A DNA stretch of 64,000 bases from the NCBI GenBank assembly GCA_037349315.1, contig JBAIAC010000154.1, positions 1,488,001 to 1,552,000 on the forward strand. Reading direction: 5' to 3'. The stretch is from Chelydra serpentina. Lineage: Eukaryota > Chordata > Testudines > Chelydridae. Of this stretch, positions 44,931-55,619 are shown piece by piece. The notes below the pieces were generated by a model. It ran no database searches and had not been told where the DNA came from. It saw only the letters and a program-made list of their open reading frames with translations. Position 1 is the first letter of the stretch, and the number at the start of each line of letters is the position of its first letter. Position numbers and translations under genes: made by a program.

Positions 44931-45252
44931 ACCTACAAGGGACCTCTTTAGGCTGCTGCTTCTCTGGCTGGGATGTTTCTGTCAGTCCTGGCACACAAGA
45001 AGGACGTCATTGCGAGAGGCCCAGGAGGGCCAGATGAATTCTTGCCGGCCTCACTCAGCCCTGTGAAGTATTACCCTGGACTCAGCTCTCCATTGGTCTG
45101 TCTGCTTTGGGGCAGGGACCATAACACGTCCTGCTGCATTCGTTATTTCAAAGGGTGGTTTAGGATTTTCAGTCTCAGACTGAAGTAGATGACCCGACAA
45201 ACACAGTGTCTGTCTTGTCTAAAGAAGTGGCTTCGAGAGACTTTTCTCGTAT

Positions 45253-45324
45253 GACCACGTGGCCTAATGGATCAGGCATCTGACTTCGGATCAGAAGATT
45301 GAGGGTCGAGTCCCTTCGTGGTTG
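45253..45324 (+). tRNA. tRNA-Arg (TCG) with a one-base T-loop deletion
   Basis: The sequence matches tRNA-Arg(TCG): GACCACGTGGCCTAATGGAT, anticodon TCG in loop CTTCGGA with a complete stem, and acceptor 3' strand CGTGGTT. The T arm reads GAGGGTCGAGTCCC, one T short of the standard GGGTTCGAGTCCC, so the T loop has six bases and the B box is shortened. TTTT follows about 12 nt downstream. Function is doubtful. Confidence 0.75.
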
Positions 45325-45436
45325 TGCTTGTGCAGTTTTCTCTTTGTGCTGAAAGTCCTGCTCCCTTCAGGGCTGGAGCCTCTTCTTGGCAGCTCAGGCC
45401 AATGCTCTGGGTGTAGCTAGATCCCTGGGAAGGAGG

Positions 45437-45600
45437 TTGTCAGGGTTCGCTCTGAACTCCAGTGTACAGATGTGGGGACCTGCATGAAACACCCCCTAAG
45501 CTTATTTTTACCAGTTTAGGATAAAAACGTCCCCAAGGCACGTTTTTGTCCTTGAACGGTACGCTGCCACCACCAAGTGATTTAAACAAACATTCAGGTA
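45437..45600 (+). repeat. LTR-like repeat fragment
   Basis: The stretch from GTCAGGGTTCGCTCTGAACT to CCACCAAGTGATTTAAAC reads like a piece of a dispersed retroviral LTR in this type of genome. No gene or terminus is evident. The family is not certain. Confidence 0.35.
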
Positions 45601-45603
45601 GGG

Positions 45604-46308
45604 TGTAACAAAGTGGGACTGTTCCTAATGTTTCCTCTGAATACTGAGTGGGTGCCTCAGTTTCCCCTATGCCTCAGTTTCCCCTATGCATTTCTTAAGT
45701 CTCTAGGTGGTGGGTAAGGGGTGTGATTGTTGCAAAGCCCTAGAGGGCCAGTGTGATGACACAGAATGGCCGACACCCTGTCTCCTGCCAACTGCTGGCC
45801 GGGGCCCTTTCCTTGCAAAGGTGCCGGCTGAAGGGGTTGGGGAACAAAGGGATCAGGTGATCTCCTGGCCCAGGAACGAGACAAAGGAAGAGGAGGGGCT
45901 GGAGACTTTGGAGCTGGCTGGGAACATGGAGGGAGGTCCAGATAGGCTCTGGCCTCCCCACAACCCAAGATGAACCTGACTGAGGGGTCCTGTTCTCTGT
46001 ACCTACAAGCTCTGGTTTAGACCCTGTTCCTGTCGTCTAATAAACCTTCTGTTTCACTGGCCGGCTGAGAGTCACGTCTGACGGTGGAGTTGGGGGCAGG
46101 GCCCTCTGGCTTCCCCAGGAGCCTCACCCGGGGGGACTCGCTGCGGTGAAGAAGGGGATGCTGAAGGCTCCGGGGTCAGACCCAGGAAGGTGGAAGCTGG
46201 GGAAGCTTCTTGCCCTGGAGACAGTCGGCTCAGCGAGGAGGCTCCTCCAGAGTCCTGACTGGCTTCGTAGGGAGCAGTTCCAGAGAATCGCCCGGGGACT
46301 CTGTGACA
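45604..46308 (+). mobile_element. ERV-like LTR, about 705 bp
   Basis: The block begins TGTAACA and ends TGTGACA, with AATAAA at 46039-46044, consistent with an LTR in plus orientation. A short direct repeat of CTCAGTTTCCCCTATG lies near the start. Flanking bases do not give a clear target duplication. A 5'-truncated inverted copy is at 59677-60333. Confidence 0.65.
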
Positions 46309-46345
46309 GGGGCATCGGCAGAGCAGTGACTGGGGAGCCCAGCCC

Positions 46346-46690
46346 CTCACAGCCCCTCTCCCTCACACTGACACCCCCATGGACCCTCCCCCTCACAGCC
46401 CCTCCCCCTCACACCGACACCCCCATGGACCCTCCCCTCACAGCCCCTCCCCCTCACACTGACACCCCCATGGACCCTCCCCCTCACAGCCCCTCCCCCT
46501 CACACTGACACCCCCATGGACCCTCCCCCTCACAGCCCCTCCCCCTCACACTGACACCTCCATGGACCCTCCCCTCACAGCCCCTCCCCCTCACACTGAC
46601 ACCTCCATGGACCCTCCCCTCACAGCCCCTCCCCCTCACACTGACACCTCCATGGACCCTCCCCCTCACAGCCCCTCCCTTCACACACGC
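46346..46690 (-). repeat. 46-bp minisatellite, about 7 units
   Basis: Units of 45-46 bp contain CACTGACACCCCCATGGACC and CACAGCCCCTCCCC. The array is the inverse complement of the longer one at 58675-59645. Confidence 0.9.
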
Positions 46691-47204
46691 AGGGACTTGT
46701 TTGCTGGGCTCTGACATTACAAACCCAGGGGGGAGGTTTCTGAGGATTTACTCCCTGAGCCCCTCCCCCTCTCACCGCTCCCCTGAGTGCAGAGGGGCTG
46801 GGCTCAGGCAGCCAGTTTCACCCAGGGATTTCCCAGCCCAGGCCCCCGAGTCTCCTCTGCCCGGATCTACCAGTGACACTGCGCGTGGGCGGCGGCTACA
46901 AGGGGCTCGGGGAGGCTGAACCTCCCCAAACGGGGCAAGAAATGCTGGTGGGACGCACCCCCCTTGGAGGGGGGCTGGGCCGCTGCCTTGGGACAGACCC
47001 TCCCGAGGAGTGGGGGAGCCACCGGCACTCAGACCTCACGCACAGGCCTGGCTCTCGCCTTCAGCCCAGGCAGCCAGAGGGGCCGGGGAGCTCCCTGGCA
47101 GTCCCACACCTCAGCCACCTCTTGCCTCACGGCCTCGGCTCTCGGCGCTCTGCTGGTCACCCCCTCGCTTGCAGGCCCAGAGCAAAAAGAAACAAGCACC
47201 TGCC

Positions 47205-47276
47205 TAGCAGAGGATGGTTTTGATCCAGCGACCTCTGGGTTATGGGCCCAGCACGCTGCCGCTGCGCCACTCTGCT
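47205..47276 (-). tRNA. Initiator tRNA-Met (CAT)
   Basis: A 72-nt initiator tRNA: acceptor AGCAGAG/CTCTGCT with the A1-T72 pair, the three G-C pairs next to the anticodon loop (GGG...CCC), anticodon CAT in loop CCCATAA, and an A54-type T loop. The T stem has one mismatch and the T loop reads ATCAAAA. TTTTT follows about 20 nt downstream. The copy at 58072 is cleaner. Confidence 0.85.
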
Positions 47277-47426
47277 GGGTCTCTGCTTCCAGTATCCAGC
47301 ACCCAGCCTCCAGCATCCACACTAGCGCCTTGCGAGCGCTGGCGCTGGCCAGCAGAGATCTCAGCCACAATGCCCCAGATGGGCAAACGCTGTGGGCTCC
47401 TGAAGCCTCTGCCACCCTGAAGGAGA

Positions 47427-47499
47427 GTTTCTGTGGTGTTGTGGTTATCATGTTTGCCTAACATGCAAAAGGCCCCTGGTTCGAAACCAGGCAGAAACA
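47427..47499 (+). tRNA. tRNA-Val (AAC)
   Basis: A complete 73-nt cloverleaf with acceptor GTTTCTG/CAGAAAC, anticodon AAC in loop CTAACAT, T stem CCTGG/CCAGG, and T loop TTCGAAA. The A box has two changes (TGGTGTTGTGG). TTTT follows at 47511-47514. Confidence 0.88.
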
Positions 47500-48860
47500 T
47501 GATGGCTTCCTTTTCCCTAGCTGTCCAGCAAGACACTCCTAAATCTGCCACTGACCTGTCCCTGGGATAACCCCAACCCCTGCAGGACAGAGGGTGGGGA
47601 AATGAGCTGAGAAAGCACCTTGGCATCAGCCAGGGAAAGCTGGAGGATCTCGGCCAGTCACCTCTTGGAGCCTTGTGGCTTGGCCTCCTCTGCCCTTGGA
47701 GATTGGCCTACAGAGCCCAGCTCTTCCCACTTGCCAAAGGAGGAAGTGAGGCGGGAATGGGGCAAAAGAGGAAGGTCGTGCTGAGGAAGGCAGGGCAGGA
47801 GCTAAGCGGCTCAATTGGGTTAGTAGAGCGCCACTGTTCGTTCTGCCAAAGCCTGGGGAGATGCTGTTGGCTGCTGGGAGGTAGAATCCTGTGCCTGCCC
47901 CTCGGCTTCCCAGGGGTGGCTACTTGCAGCCCAGGAGAAGCAGCGGGGTTCTGGGTGGGAGGAAAAGTAGCAATGGGGAGTCCCAGTGGGCTCCTTCCTG
48001 GCAAGATGTTTTTCTGTGTCAGGCTTGGGAGTTGCCTGCGAGCCGTGGGTGGACTTGTTCCCGTGGGAACCGCTGCTCCTGTCTCCCCGACCTGGGGGCG
48101 CCAGCGACAGCTTGTGAGGGGGCAGGTGCTGGCTTGAGTGACTGGGATCCAGGCAGCCCCAGCCTGCTCCTCCGGGGCCAAGGCCACTGCTTGTCTCCTG
48201 CCTTGTGACATCAGGATTTCAATCTCCCCAGCATGAGCTGTGGCACGTGTATTAACCCTTCTTGGGGGGCCTGGTCGCTGCCCAAGTAGCTCAGTGGGGA
48301 GTGGATGAGATTGAAGATCTGAAGGTTTCTGGCTGGATGCCAGGCTCTAGCTCACCCCTTCCCTCTGGGCATGGCGTGCTGGGCTTTCTCCTGGGTGTGC
48401 AGCTGGGCCCTGAACTCACGAGTGTCCCTCATTTCAGAGGCAACACGTGCAGAGGGCGGGATGTGGGGCCATGTGCCCCACCTGGGTTAGCATCCCTGCT
48501 ACAGCATGGGGGTGCTGCCAGGCTCCCTCCCTGCACAGCAGCGGCTGGAGGGGGGAGGGGAGCGGGGCTGCCTTTGCTGCTTCCTCTCCCCGCATTGTTC
48601 ACTCATGGGAGGGGTGTTGATGGTAAGGGGGTGGGGCTGAACCTTGAAATTGTGCCCCCCCCAAGTCTTTCAGCAGAGACCAGTCGTCTGCGCCTGGTTT
48701 CCAGCTCCTCAGCCAGTGGATAATGTGCTATTCTGCCCCGGAGTGGCCGGCCCTGACTTTCTGTCTCAGGAAGGGGAGGAAAAAGGAATCTCTTTTCAAA
48801 CCCCCAGTCCCACCGCTGACCGAGGGGTGACTTTCTAAGCTCCCGCTACAGTGGAGGATT
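47500..48860 (+). repeat. Direct duplication downstream of tRNA-Val (copy B)
   Basis: It matches 7550-8905. The right end diverges into unrelated sequence at about 48865. It carries the tRNA-Phe relic 48280-48351. Confidence 0.85.
48280..48351 (+). pseudogene. tRNA-Phe relic (duplicate copy)
   Basis: Nearly identical to 8337-8408, with the same defects in the D and T arms, so the decay came before the duplication. Confidence 0.7.
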
Positions 48861-48864
48861 TAGA

Positions 48865-49110
48865 GTTAATGGGGCCCTCTGCATGACTTCATTTTCGGGT
48901 TCCCCCTTGGGACCCATCCAAGAAATCTCTCCTATCTCCCCCCATTGGTCTTTTTTCTTCATCACCCTCCTCCTCCATTATCAGTAATGGGAAGTGAAGG
49001 AACATAAAGTGAGGTACCTTGACTGGGGCAGGCGGTTGGAGGGGGTTGGGGTGTAGGGGGTCAGGCTCTGGGAAGGAGTTGGGGTGGTGGGTGTAGGATC
49101 TGAACTGGGG
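48865..49110. other. No gene; short G-rich repeat at right
   Basis: Nothing is recognised apart from the G-rich phrase family at 49020-49110 shared with the first 440 bases. Confidence 0.4.
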
Positions 49111-49274
49111 CAGAGAAGATGCTCTAAGCAGATGGGAGAGAGCTGTCCCGTCCGTGTAGTTAATCCACCTCCCCGAGAGGTGATAGCTATGTCAGTGGGA
49201 GAAGCTATGTCGGTGGGTGTGTAAGCTGGTCTGTTTACACGTCTATATAATATTTAATCAACTACAGACAACAT

Positions 49275-49346
49275 GGGGGTATAGCTCAGTGGTAGAATGT
49301 TTGGCTGCAGATCAAGTGGTCCTTGGTTCAAATCCAAGTGCCCCCT
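49275..49346 (+). tRNA. tRNA-Cys (GCA)
   Basis: A 72-nt cloverleaf with acceptor GGGGGTA/TGCCCCC, D arm TAGCTCAGTGGTAGAA, anticodon GCA in loop CTGCAGA, T stem CTTGG/CCAAG and loop TTCAAAT. One anticodon-stem pair is G-T. No four-T run occurs nearby. Confidence 0.9.
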
Positions 49347-49429
49347 TAAAAACCCCCATCCTTTAACAAAAATGTTGCATATCCATTTCCATTACGTTCA
49401 GGAGTTCCACCGAATGGGGATGCCTGAAA

Positions 49430-49552
49430 TAGGGTGACCAGACAGCAAATGTGAAAAGTCGGAACGCGGGTGAGGGGTAATAGGAGCCTATATAAGAAAA
49501 AGACCCCAAAATCGGAACTGTCCCTATAAAATCGGGACATATGGTCACCCTA
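49430..49552. mobile_element. 123-bp MITE with TAGGGTGACCA termini
   Basis: It is the inverted counterpart of 1804-1926, with the same termini and the same length. Confidence 0.7.
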
Positions 49553-50534
49553 GCCTGAAATGAATGGAAACACTCAACGTTTTCCTGTGCAAATGCATAA
49601 GAACCTAGCAAACACGTCCCTCAGTGCATCTATACTGTGATAAAAGCCCTGCGGCCCAGCTGGCCTGGATCGTCTGACTTGGACGTCTCGGTCTCAGGTT
49701 GTGGGGCTAAAAACTGCAGTGGGGACATTTGGCTCAGGCTGGAGCCTGGCCTCGGAGACCCTCACCCCTCGTGGGATCTCAGAGGCTGGGCTCAAGCCCA
49801 AGCGTCTACACTGTAATTTTATAGCCCTGCAACACAAGCCCCACAAGCCTGGATCAGCTGAGCCAGGGTTTGAGAACAGTGACTTGGGTGTGTTAATGGC
49901 AGTGTAGCTATAATGCTAGGCTATGTCCACACTGCAATGAACACCCAGGTTTGCCCCGTGCCAGCTCAGGCTCCCAGGGCTGGGCTGCGGGGTGGTAAAT
50001 CTGCAGTGTAGACATCTCGGCTCAGGCTCAGTACCGGGCTCTGGGACCCCACGAGGTTGGGAGGGAGTTTAGCAAGAGACAAAGGGAAATCGGCCGTGGA
50101 GTATTACCCTGGACTCACTGTCAGTTCCCCCATTGGTCTGTCCGCTTTGGGGCAGGGACCATAACACGTCCTGCTCCATTCGTTATTTCAATGGGTGGTT
50201 TAGGATTTTCAGACTCAGACACGGTGCACAAAGCAGGACTCCACCCTCGGCGTAAACTAAATGAGCTGCCCACAGATTCTGGCAGCGACAAGGAGCCATT
50301 TGGTGTGAGAGTCAGACCTGCCCCTGTCCCAGAGGGAGGGGTTGTCTGGGAGGGGACTGGAACACGGACCTATCAGCTCCTAACTCCCAAACTTTCAGTA
50401 ACTCTGTTATCAGTGCCTGGGAGTGTAATTTAAACCATAAGAAAAATGCACTGGGCTAGACTGAAGGTCCATCTAATTCTGTATCTTGTTTTCTGACATT
50501 AGCCAATACCAGGTGCCCCAAAAGTCACTCAACA

Positions 50535-50608
50535 AGGCATCATTGGGAGTCGAACCCAGGATCTCCTGGTTACAAGACAGGGACTTTAACCAGCTGAGCC
50601 CTGGTGCC
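50535..50608 (-). tRNA. tRNA-Thr (TGT)
   Basis: A 74-nt cloverleaf with anticodon TGT in loop CTTGTAA, acceptor GGCACCA/TGATGCC with one mismatch, one anticodon-stem mismatch, and T loop TTCGACT. TTTT follows about 12 nt downstream. It is the inverted partner of 749-822. Confidence 0.82.
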
Positions 50609-50799
50609 TGCCTCTTGCTTGTGTAGGGTATCTGCCCACACCTGACTCCCTGCCAACCCCACCGGGGCCTGACAAGCTTTGCTTGTGTTTGGATTGTGCA
50701 AAGCAGAGGAGCAGGTGAAGTTTTACTCCCACGGTGTGTGATTCTTTGCACAGGTCTACGCTACAAAATTAGGTGGGTGTAACTACATTACTCAGGGGT

Positions 50800-51450
50800 G
50801 TAAAAAATGTACAACCCCCCCCCCCCCGAGCAATACAGTTATATCAGGCTAACCCCGGTGTAGATAGCCTAGGAGTCGGACGTGCTACTTCTCACTTCCA
50901 GGACGCAGCAGGGTTCGCAGTGCCAGGATAGGCAGGAAACCTGCCTTAGCACCCCACTGTGCCACTGACCAGGAGCCGCCCGAGGTAACCCCACACCCCA
51001 ACCATGTGCCCCAATCCCCTGCCCCAGACTTGAGCCCCCCCAAACCAGGAGCCCTTTACTGCACCCCAAGACCCTCATACCTGGCCCCACACCAGAGCCT
51101 GCACTCCCAGCCCAGAGCCCTGACCCCCTTTGCACCCCAACCCCCTGACCCAGCCCAGAGCCTCCCCAAACTGGGAGCCCCTCCTGCACCCTAAACCCCT
51201 CATCCCTGGCCCCACCCCAGAGACTGAACCCCCCCAGCCGAGAACCCTGACCCCCTCCCACACCCCAACCCCCTGCCAGAGCCTAGAGCCCCCCTCACAC
51301 CCTGAACCCTTCATTCCTTGCCCCACCCTGCAGCATTCACCCTGCACCCCAACCCCCTACCCCAGCCTAGAGCCCCCCTCACACCCTGAACCCTTCATTC
51401 CTTGCCCCACCCTGCAGCCTTCACCCTGCACCTCAACCCCAGAGATATGC
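50800..51450. repeat. C-rich repeat, complement of the G-rich GTGCAGG family
   Basis: A C run lies at 50815-50827. From about 50990 the sequence is built from loosely repeated CACCCCAACCCCCTGCCCCA-type phrases. A 55-70-bp unit is repeated near 51270-51430. No gene is seen. Confidence 0.6.
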
Positions 51451-51459
51451 TGGGAAGAG

Positions 51460-51890
51460 CTGGGGATATGACGGGAAAGGGTCTGTCTGAATTATCAAGG
51501 CAGGAAATGGACAACAATCTACAGCAACGTCATTAACCACAAACCCACTCTCATCATGCTCCAGCCAGCAGGGAAATGAGCGGGAATTCTTGCTGTTCAG
51601 CCATGGACACACTTACACAATGGCACGGCAGTGAGTGTGTTGTGGAAGCTGGTCGGAGGAAACAATAGGAAACGATCACTCAGTGAGAACAGAACTAGAG
51701 TGTAGTGAGAAAACTGCATTAAGCCAGTAGTTGTGGCTGAGTGGTTAAGGCGATGGACTAGAAATCCATTGGGGTTTCCCTGCACAGGTTCAAATCTTGT
51801 CAACTACGGAGGAACTTGTGGTTCTTTAGTTTCAGTCCCTGAGCATCCCTTGTGTCAAGGGGAGCTCGGTCTTGTCTCACTCTCAGGCTG
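51460..51890 (+). repeat. tRNA-Ser cassette (copy 3)
   Basis: Shared with 54330-54629 (direct) and 12190-12620 (inverted). Beyond 51890 it joins a CR1 fragment. Confidence 0.75.
51727..51808 (+). tRNA. tRNA-Ser (AGA)
   Basis: An 82-nt type II tRNA with acceptor GTAGTTG/CAACTAC and anticodon AGA in loop CTAGAAA. The T arm reads CAGGTTCAAATCTTG, with one G-T pair. No close T run. Confidence 0.87.
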
Positions 51891-52195
51891 TGCCCATTAG
51901 AACATCTGATCTGACCCCCTGCATCTCACAGGCCTCCTGTGAACCACAATAGGCAAACACATTCCAGAAAGGCCTTGCTAGGTATCGGACTTTGCATTTG
52001 GCTCTGGTCAAACTTGTTTCCTTTGAATGGGCCCAGCTTGCCGAATGAGCCAGATCGCTCTGTATCACTGCCCTCTCCTCATCAGTAATTACCACTCTGC
52101 CGGTATATTGTCACTCGCCAATCTTATCAGCAGTGATTGGATGTTATCTCCCAATTCATTGATAAAAATTAGTTTAAAAAATTAGTCCTTGAGAG
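51890..52195 (-). mobile_element. CR1 fragment with internal deletion
   Basis: It matches 62480-63415 but lacks about 600 bp between the phrases ending AGAAAGGC and starting CTTGCTAGG. It is an old CR1 piece in minus orientation. Confidence 0.65.
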
Positions 52196-52720
52196 CGTCT
52201 TCAGCACAGTGAGGAAAGGCCGTCCAGCCCTGCTGGTCCATAGGGGATAAGCACAGAACAAACACGCCTTTAGGAGCTGTGTTGTCCATGGACAACATGT
52301 GGGGGTCAGCAGCTTACAAATGCACGACAGACCTGTAGCATAGACAGGTCCCAACATGCTAGGGCCTGGGTTATACAGGAAGTGCGACTGGATGCACATA
52401 ATGGTCCTTTCTTACCTTAACATCTGTCAATCTCTACAACTAATGCAGAGAAGCAGCAAAATTCGTCACACATGTGACTGGTTATGACTTATTTACTTGG
52501 TCTTAAAAGAGAACAACAAGGACCCGAGTCTCCTCCCTGTCAATAACTCCCTGCTCAGCCAATCCGGGTAGAGACTGAGGGGTGGGAGGCTGAGGGTTCT
52601 CACTAGAGAGCCCAAAGGATGGCCCAGGTCACCGGCGGGGGTCACTGTCCGAGCACTATTTCAGCCCCACATTTTTGGGTAGACCGCCCAGAATGGGAGC
52701 TGCAGAGCACCCCCCACCAG
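52195..52720. other. No gene seen
   Basis: No motif is recognised. Confidence 0.4.
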
Positions 52721-53160
52721 AAACACACACACCCCTACCCCTCTCCTGGTGGTGGGAGGGGAACAGGGGAAAGGACAAAAGAAGTAAGAGATGAAGAGAA
52801 AGGAGGGAGGGATGGAGGAAAAGGTCAAACAAAAAGGACAAAACCTAATGTCCCCAGTGATTCTGAGGGACAAAATACCAAGTGGGGAATAAAATTCTGC
52901 CACCTGAAACTACTGTTTTCCATGCCTAGAATTCAGCTGGCACCAGATGGATCAGACTGAACAGGTTCCAAACCTCTCGGAGGCTCTTACCGTCTAACCA
53001 GGGACGTCTGTTTTCTAGGAAAGTGCGTAAAAGGAAAGGAGAAAACTTGAAAGAAGTTCCTCCTGGCGCTCACGTACGTGAACCCTAATACTCTCTCAGT
53101 CCTCCGAGAGAGACCTCGACAAGGAGACTTGCTGAAGCAAAGCCACGGGGGTCTCCGAGG
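52720..53160 (+). repeat. Direct duplication with 61768-62213 (copy A)
   Basis: About 440 bp are shared at high identity, with a purine-rich part and the palindrome CACGTACGTG. The copies diverge after CACGGGGGTCTC-GAGG. No domain is recognised. Confidence 0.8.
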
Positions 53161-53660
53161 AAGAACTGGCAGGCCAAGCCAGGAGCTCCTGGTTCCTAGA
53201 AAGGCTCTTCAGCCAGCTCTTCGGAAAGGTCGCTCTCTAGAGGCCTGGCAAGAACCACAGCCGATGCTCGCTGAGAAAGAGACGCCAAACCAGAGCTCTC
53301 CACGGCCTGCAGACATGCAGCTATTAGGAGCTCTGTGCACAGAGAGGCCCCTGCTAGCGGAAAAAGGCTTTGGCAGAGAGTGACACTCGGGACCTCAAAG
53401 TAGCACCCGGTACCCCCATATTCCCAGCAGTGCTGTGATTCTGATCTGCTTTGTACAGTACCTCGCACAATAGGGGGTCCCAATCTCAGTCATGGTCTGT
53501 GCAGCACCTGGGAGCCCCAATCTCTGTTTCCTGATCACAGGCACTGGGAATTGGTTGAAGGAAAACTTTAGTACCTCAAAGGTTAATGCAGCCCTGTGCC
53601 TGGCCCTGCTGGTTGGCACTGCTGCTCTCCTAAGGAGTTGGCTTGAACTAACTAAACAGT
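53160..53660. other. No gene seen
   Basis: Short open frames only. No protein family is recognised. Confidence 0.4.
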
Positions 53661-53665
53661 GCCAG

Positions 53666-53728
53666 TCCCATATGGTCTAGTGGTCAGGATTCCTGGTTTT
53701 GGCCCGGGTTCAATTCCCGGTGTGGGAA
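53666..53728 (+). pseudogene. tRNA-Glu pseudogene with 9-bp deletion
   Basis: The start TCCCATATGGTCTAG and the end CCCGGTGTGGGAA are from tRNA-Glu, and the acceptor still pairs. Between them the loop start CTGGTTTT joins directly to GGCCCGGGTTC, so the 3' strand of the anticodon stem and part of the anticodon are missing. A and B boxes remain. The product cannot fold as tRNA. Confidence 0.8.
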
Positions 53729-54329
53729 CAGTTTTTGCTGCGAGAGGAGGCAGGCCATGAAAGGAACGGGGAGGGATCCTGTCAGCAGGGGAGATGGACA
53801 GTGTTGGGAGGGGATCGCAGAAGTGGGGGTGGGGGGCAGAGGTCTGGGGGGAGATCAGGGATGGATCCCAGCAGTGTGGGAAGTGGGCAGCATGGAGAGC
53901 ACAGGCCTGGCACGGGGACTGGGGAGAGTGAACGTGTCCCTCTAAACTCACCAACGGCAGAGTAGGCAGGCTGGGAAGAAGGACGTATTTGTTGGTCAAT
54001 GTCAATTTCTGTGTAAACACACAAACCAATGGCAAAATATTTCCATTGATAATCATCAAAACTGACAGATGGGCAAAGTAAGAAACATGCTGCTTGAGAA
54101 CATCTCCTATTCTCATCCTATGGGGTTCCCTTCCGCCTTCGGCACCACCGTGTGGGTGTTTCATTTCCCTCCTCGTTTTCACACAGAGACACAAGTTCCT
54201 TTGCACGGATACATGAACAGCAAAATCTTCCTGTGTCCCAGGGTGAGGAAAGAAAGGAGCCACCAACCCCCTGGCAAAGCTCAGTGCCCCAGAGAAAAAC
54301 TGCCCCCTGCCATTGCAATCACTGATGTA

Positions 54330-54629
54330 TTGGGGATATGACGGGAAAGGGACTGTCTGAATTATCAAGGCAGGAAATGGACAACAATCTACAGCAGCGT
54401 CATTAACCACAAACACACTCTCATCATGCTCCAGCCAGCAGGGAAATGAGCAGGAATTCTTGCTGTTCAGCCATGGACACACTTACACAATGGCACGGCA
54501 GTGAGTGTGTTGTGGAAGCTGATCTGAGAAAACAGTTGGAAACGATCACTCAGTTAGAACAGAACTAGAGTGTAGTGAGAAAAGTACATAAAGCCAGTAG
54601 TTGTGGCCGAGTGGTTAAGGCGATGGACT
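54330..54629 (+). repeat. tRNA-Ser cassette (copy 4), cut within the tRNA
   Basis: Identical in layout to 51460-51760 up to the anticodon loop of the tRNA, where the 57-bp minisatellite begins. Confidence 0.8.
54597..54629 (+). pseudogene. 5' half of tRNA-Ser, fused to minisatellite
   Basis: The first 33 bases of tRNA-Ser, with the acceptor 5' strand, whole D arm and anticodon-stem 5' strand, are intact up to GGACT. The next base is the first of the 57-bp array. The A box is present; the anticodon, variable arm, T arm and B box are gone. Confidence 0.9.
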
Positions 54630-55617
54630 GTTGCTCTCTCAGAGAGACGCTGTGTGCATTACCCCACGTGGCCACCCGGTGTCACTGTCGCTCTCTGAGA
54701 GAGACGCTGTGTGCATTACCCCACGTGGCCACCCGGTGTCACTGTTGCTCTCTGAGAGAGATGCTGTGTCCATTACCCCACGTGGCCACCCGGTGTCACT
54801 GTTGCTCTCTGAGAGAGACGCTGTGTGCATTACCCCACGTGGCCACCCGCTGTCACTGTAGCTCTCTGAGAGAGACGCTGTGTGCATTACCCCACGTGGC
54901 CACCCGGTGTCACTGTCGCTCTCTGAGAGAGATGCTGTGTGCATTACCCCACGTGGCCACCCAGTGTCACTGTTGCTCTCTCAGAGAGATGCTGTGTGCA
55001 TTACCCCACGTGGCCACCCGGTGTCACTGTTGCTCTCTCAGAGAGATGCTGTGTGCATTACCCCACGTGGCCACCTGGTGTCACTGTTGCTCTCTGAGAG
55101 AGACGCTGTGTGCATTACCCCACGTGGCCACCTGGTGTCACTGTTGCTCTCTCAGAGAGATGCTGTGTGCGTTACCCCACGTGGCCACCCGGTGTCACTG
55201 TTGCTCTCTGAGAGAGACGCTGTGTGCATTACCCCACGTGGCCACCTGGTGTCACTGTCGCTCTCTGAGAGAGATGCTGTGTGCATTACCCCACGTGGCC
55301 ACCTGGTGTCACTGTTGCTCTCTGAGAGAGACGCTGTGTGCATTACCCCACGTGGCCACCCGCTGTCACTGTTGCTCTCTGAGAGAGATGCTGTGTGCAT
55401 TACCCCACGTGGCCACCTGGTGTCACTGTTGCTCTCTGAGAGAGACGCTGTGTGCATTACCCCGCGTGGCCACCCGGTGTCACTGTTGCTCTCTGAGAGA
55501 GACGCTGTGTGCATTACCCCACGTGGCCACCTGGTGTCACTGTTGCTCTCTCAGAGAGATGCTGTGTGCGTTACCCCACGTGGCCACCCAGTGTCGCTGT
55601 TGCTCTCAGGGGCCGAG
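54630..55617 (+). repeat. 57-bp minisatellite, 17 units, each with CACGTG
   Basis: Seventeen units of 57 bp each contain a palindromic segment (CTCTCTGAGAGAG or its mirror CTCTCTCAGAGAG), GCTGTGTGCATTACC, and CCCCACGTGGCC with a CACGTG E-box. Because 57 is a multiple of 3 and the unit lacks stops in several frames, long open frames appear on both strands; they match no protein. About 5 units occur inverted at 61416-61685. Confidence 0.95.
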
Positions 55618-55619
55618 TG

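Larger units (their letters stand above)
45645..47640 (+). repeat. Inverted duplication with 57.44-60.33 kb (arm A)
   Basis: In order this arm holds most of the LTR, the 46-bp minisatellite (about 7 units), a 500-bp unique part, initiator tRNA-Met and tRNA-Val. The other arm has the same order reversed. This arm lacks about 240 bp between tRNA-Met and tRNA-Val that are present at about 57685-57925. Confidence 0.85.
49120..50710 (-). repeat. Duplicated tRNA-Cys/tRNA-Thr segment (copy B, inverted)
   Basis: It is the inverse complement of 660-2160: Cys gene, TAGGGTGACCA MITE, GTCTACACTGC repeats, and Thr gene. Small indels distinguish the two. Confidence 0.75.

Noticed and set aside
47800..47850. 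Possible tRNA (AAGCGGCTCAATTGGG and TGTTCGTTCTG; also at 7860-7905)
   Set aside because: A-box-like and B-box-like words occur but are too close, and no cloverleaf can be drawn. It may be a very degraded relic.
52619..53383. Open frames of about 100 residues in and beside the 52.7-53.2 kb duplication
   Set aside because: Short, in a duplicated low-complexity region, with no domain; the frame is not kept in the copy at 61.8 kb.
54630..55617. CRISPR-like array
   Set aside because: There are no unique spacers between repeats, units are contiguous, no cas genes occur and the genome is vertebrate.
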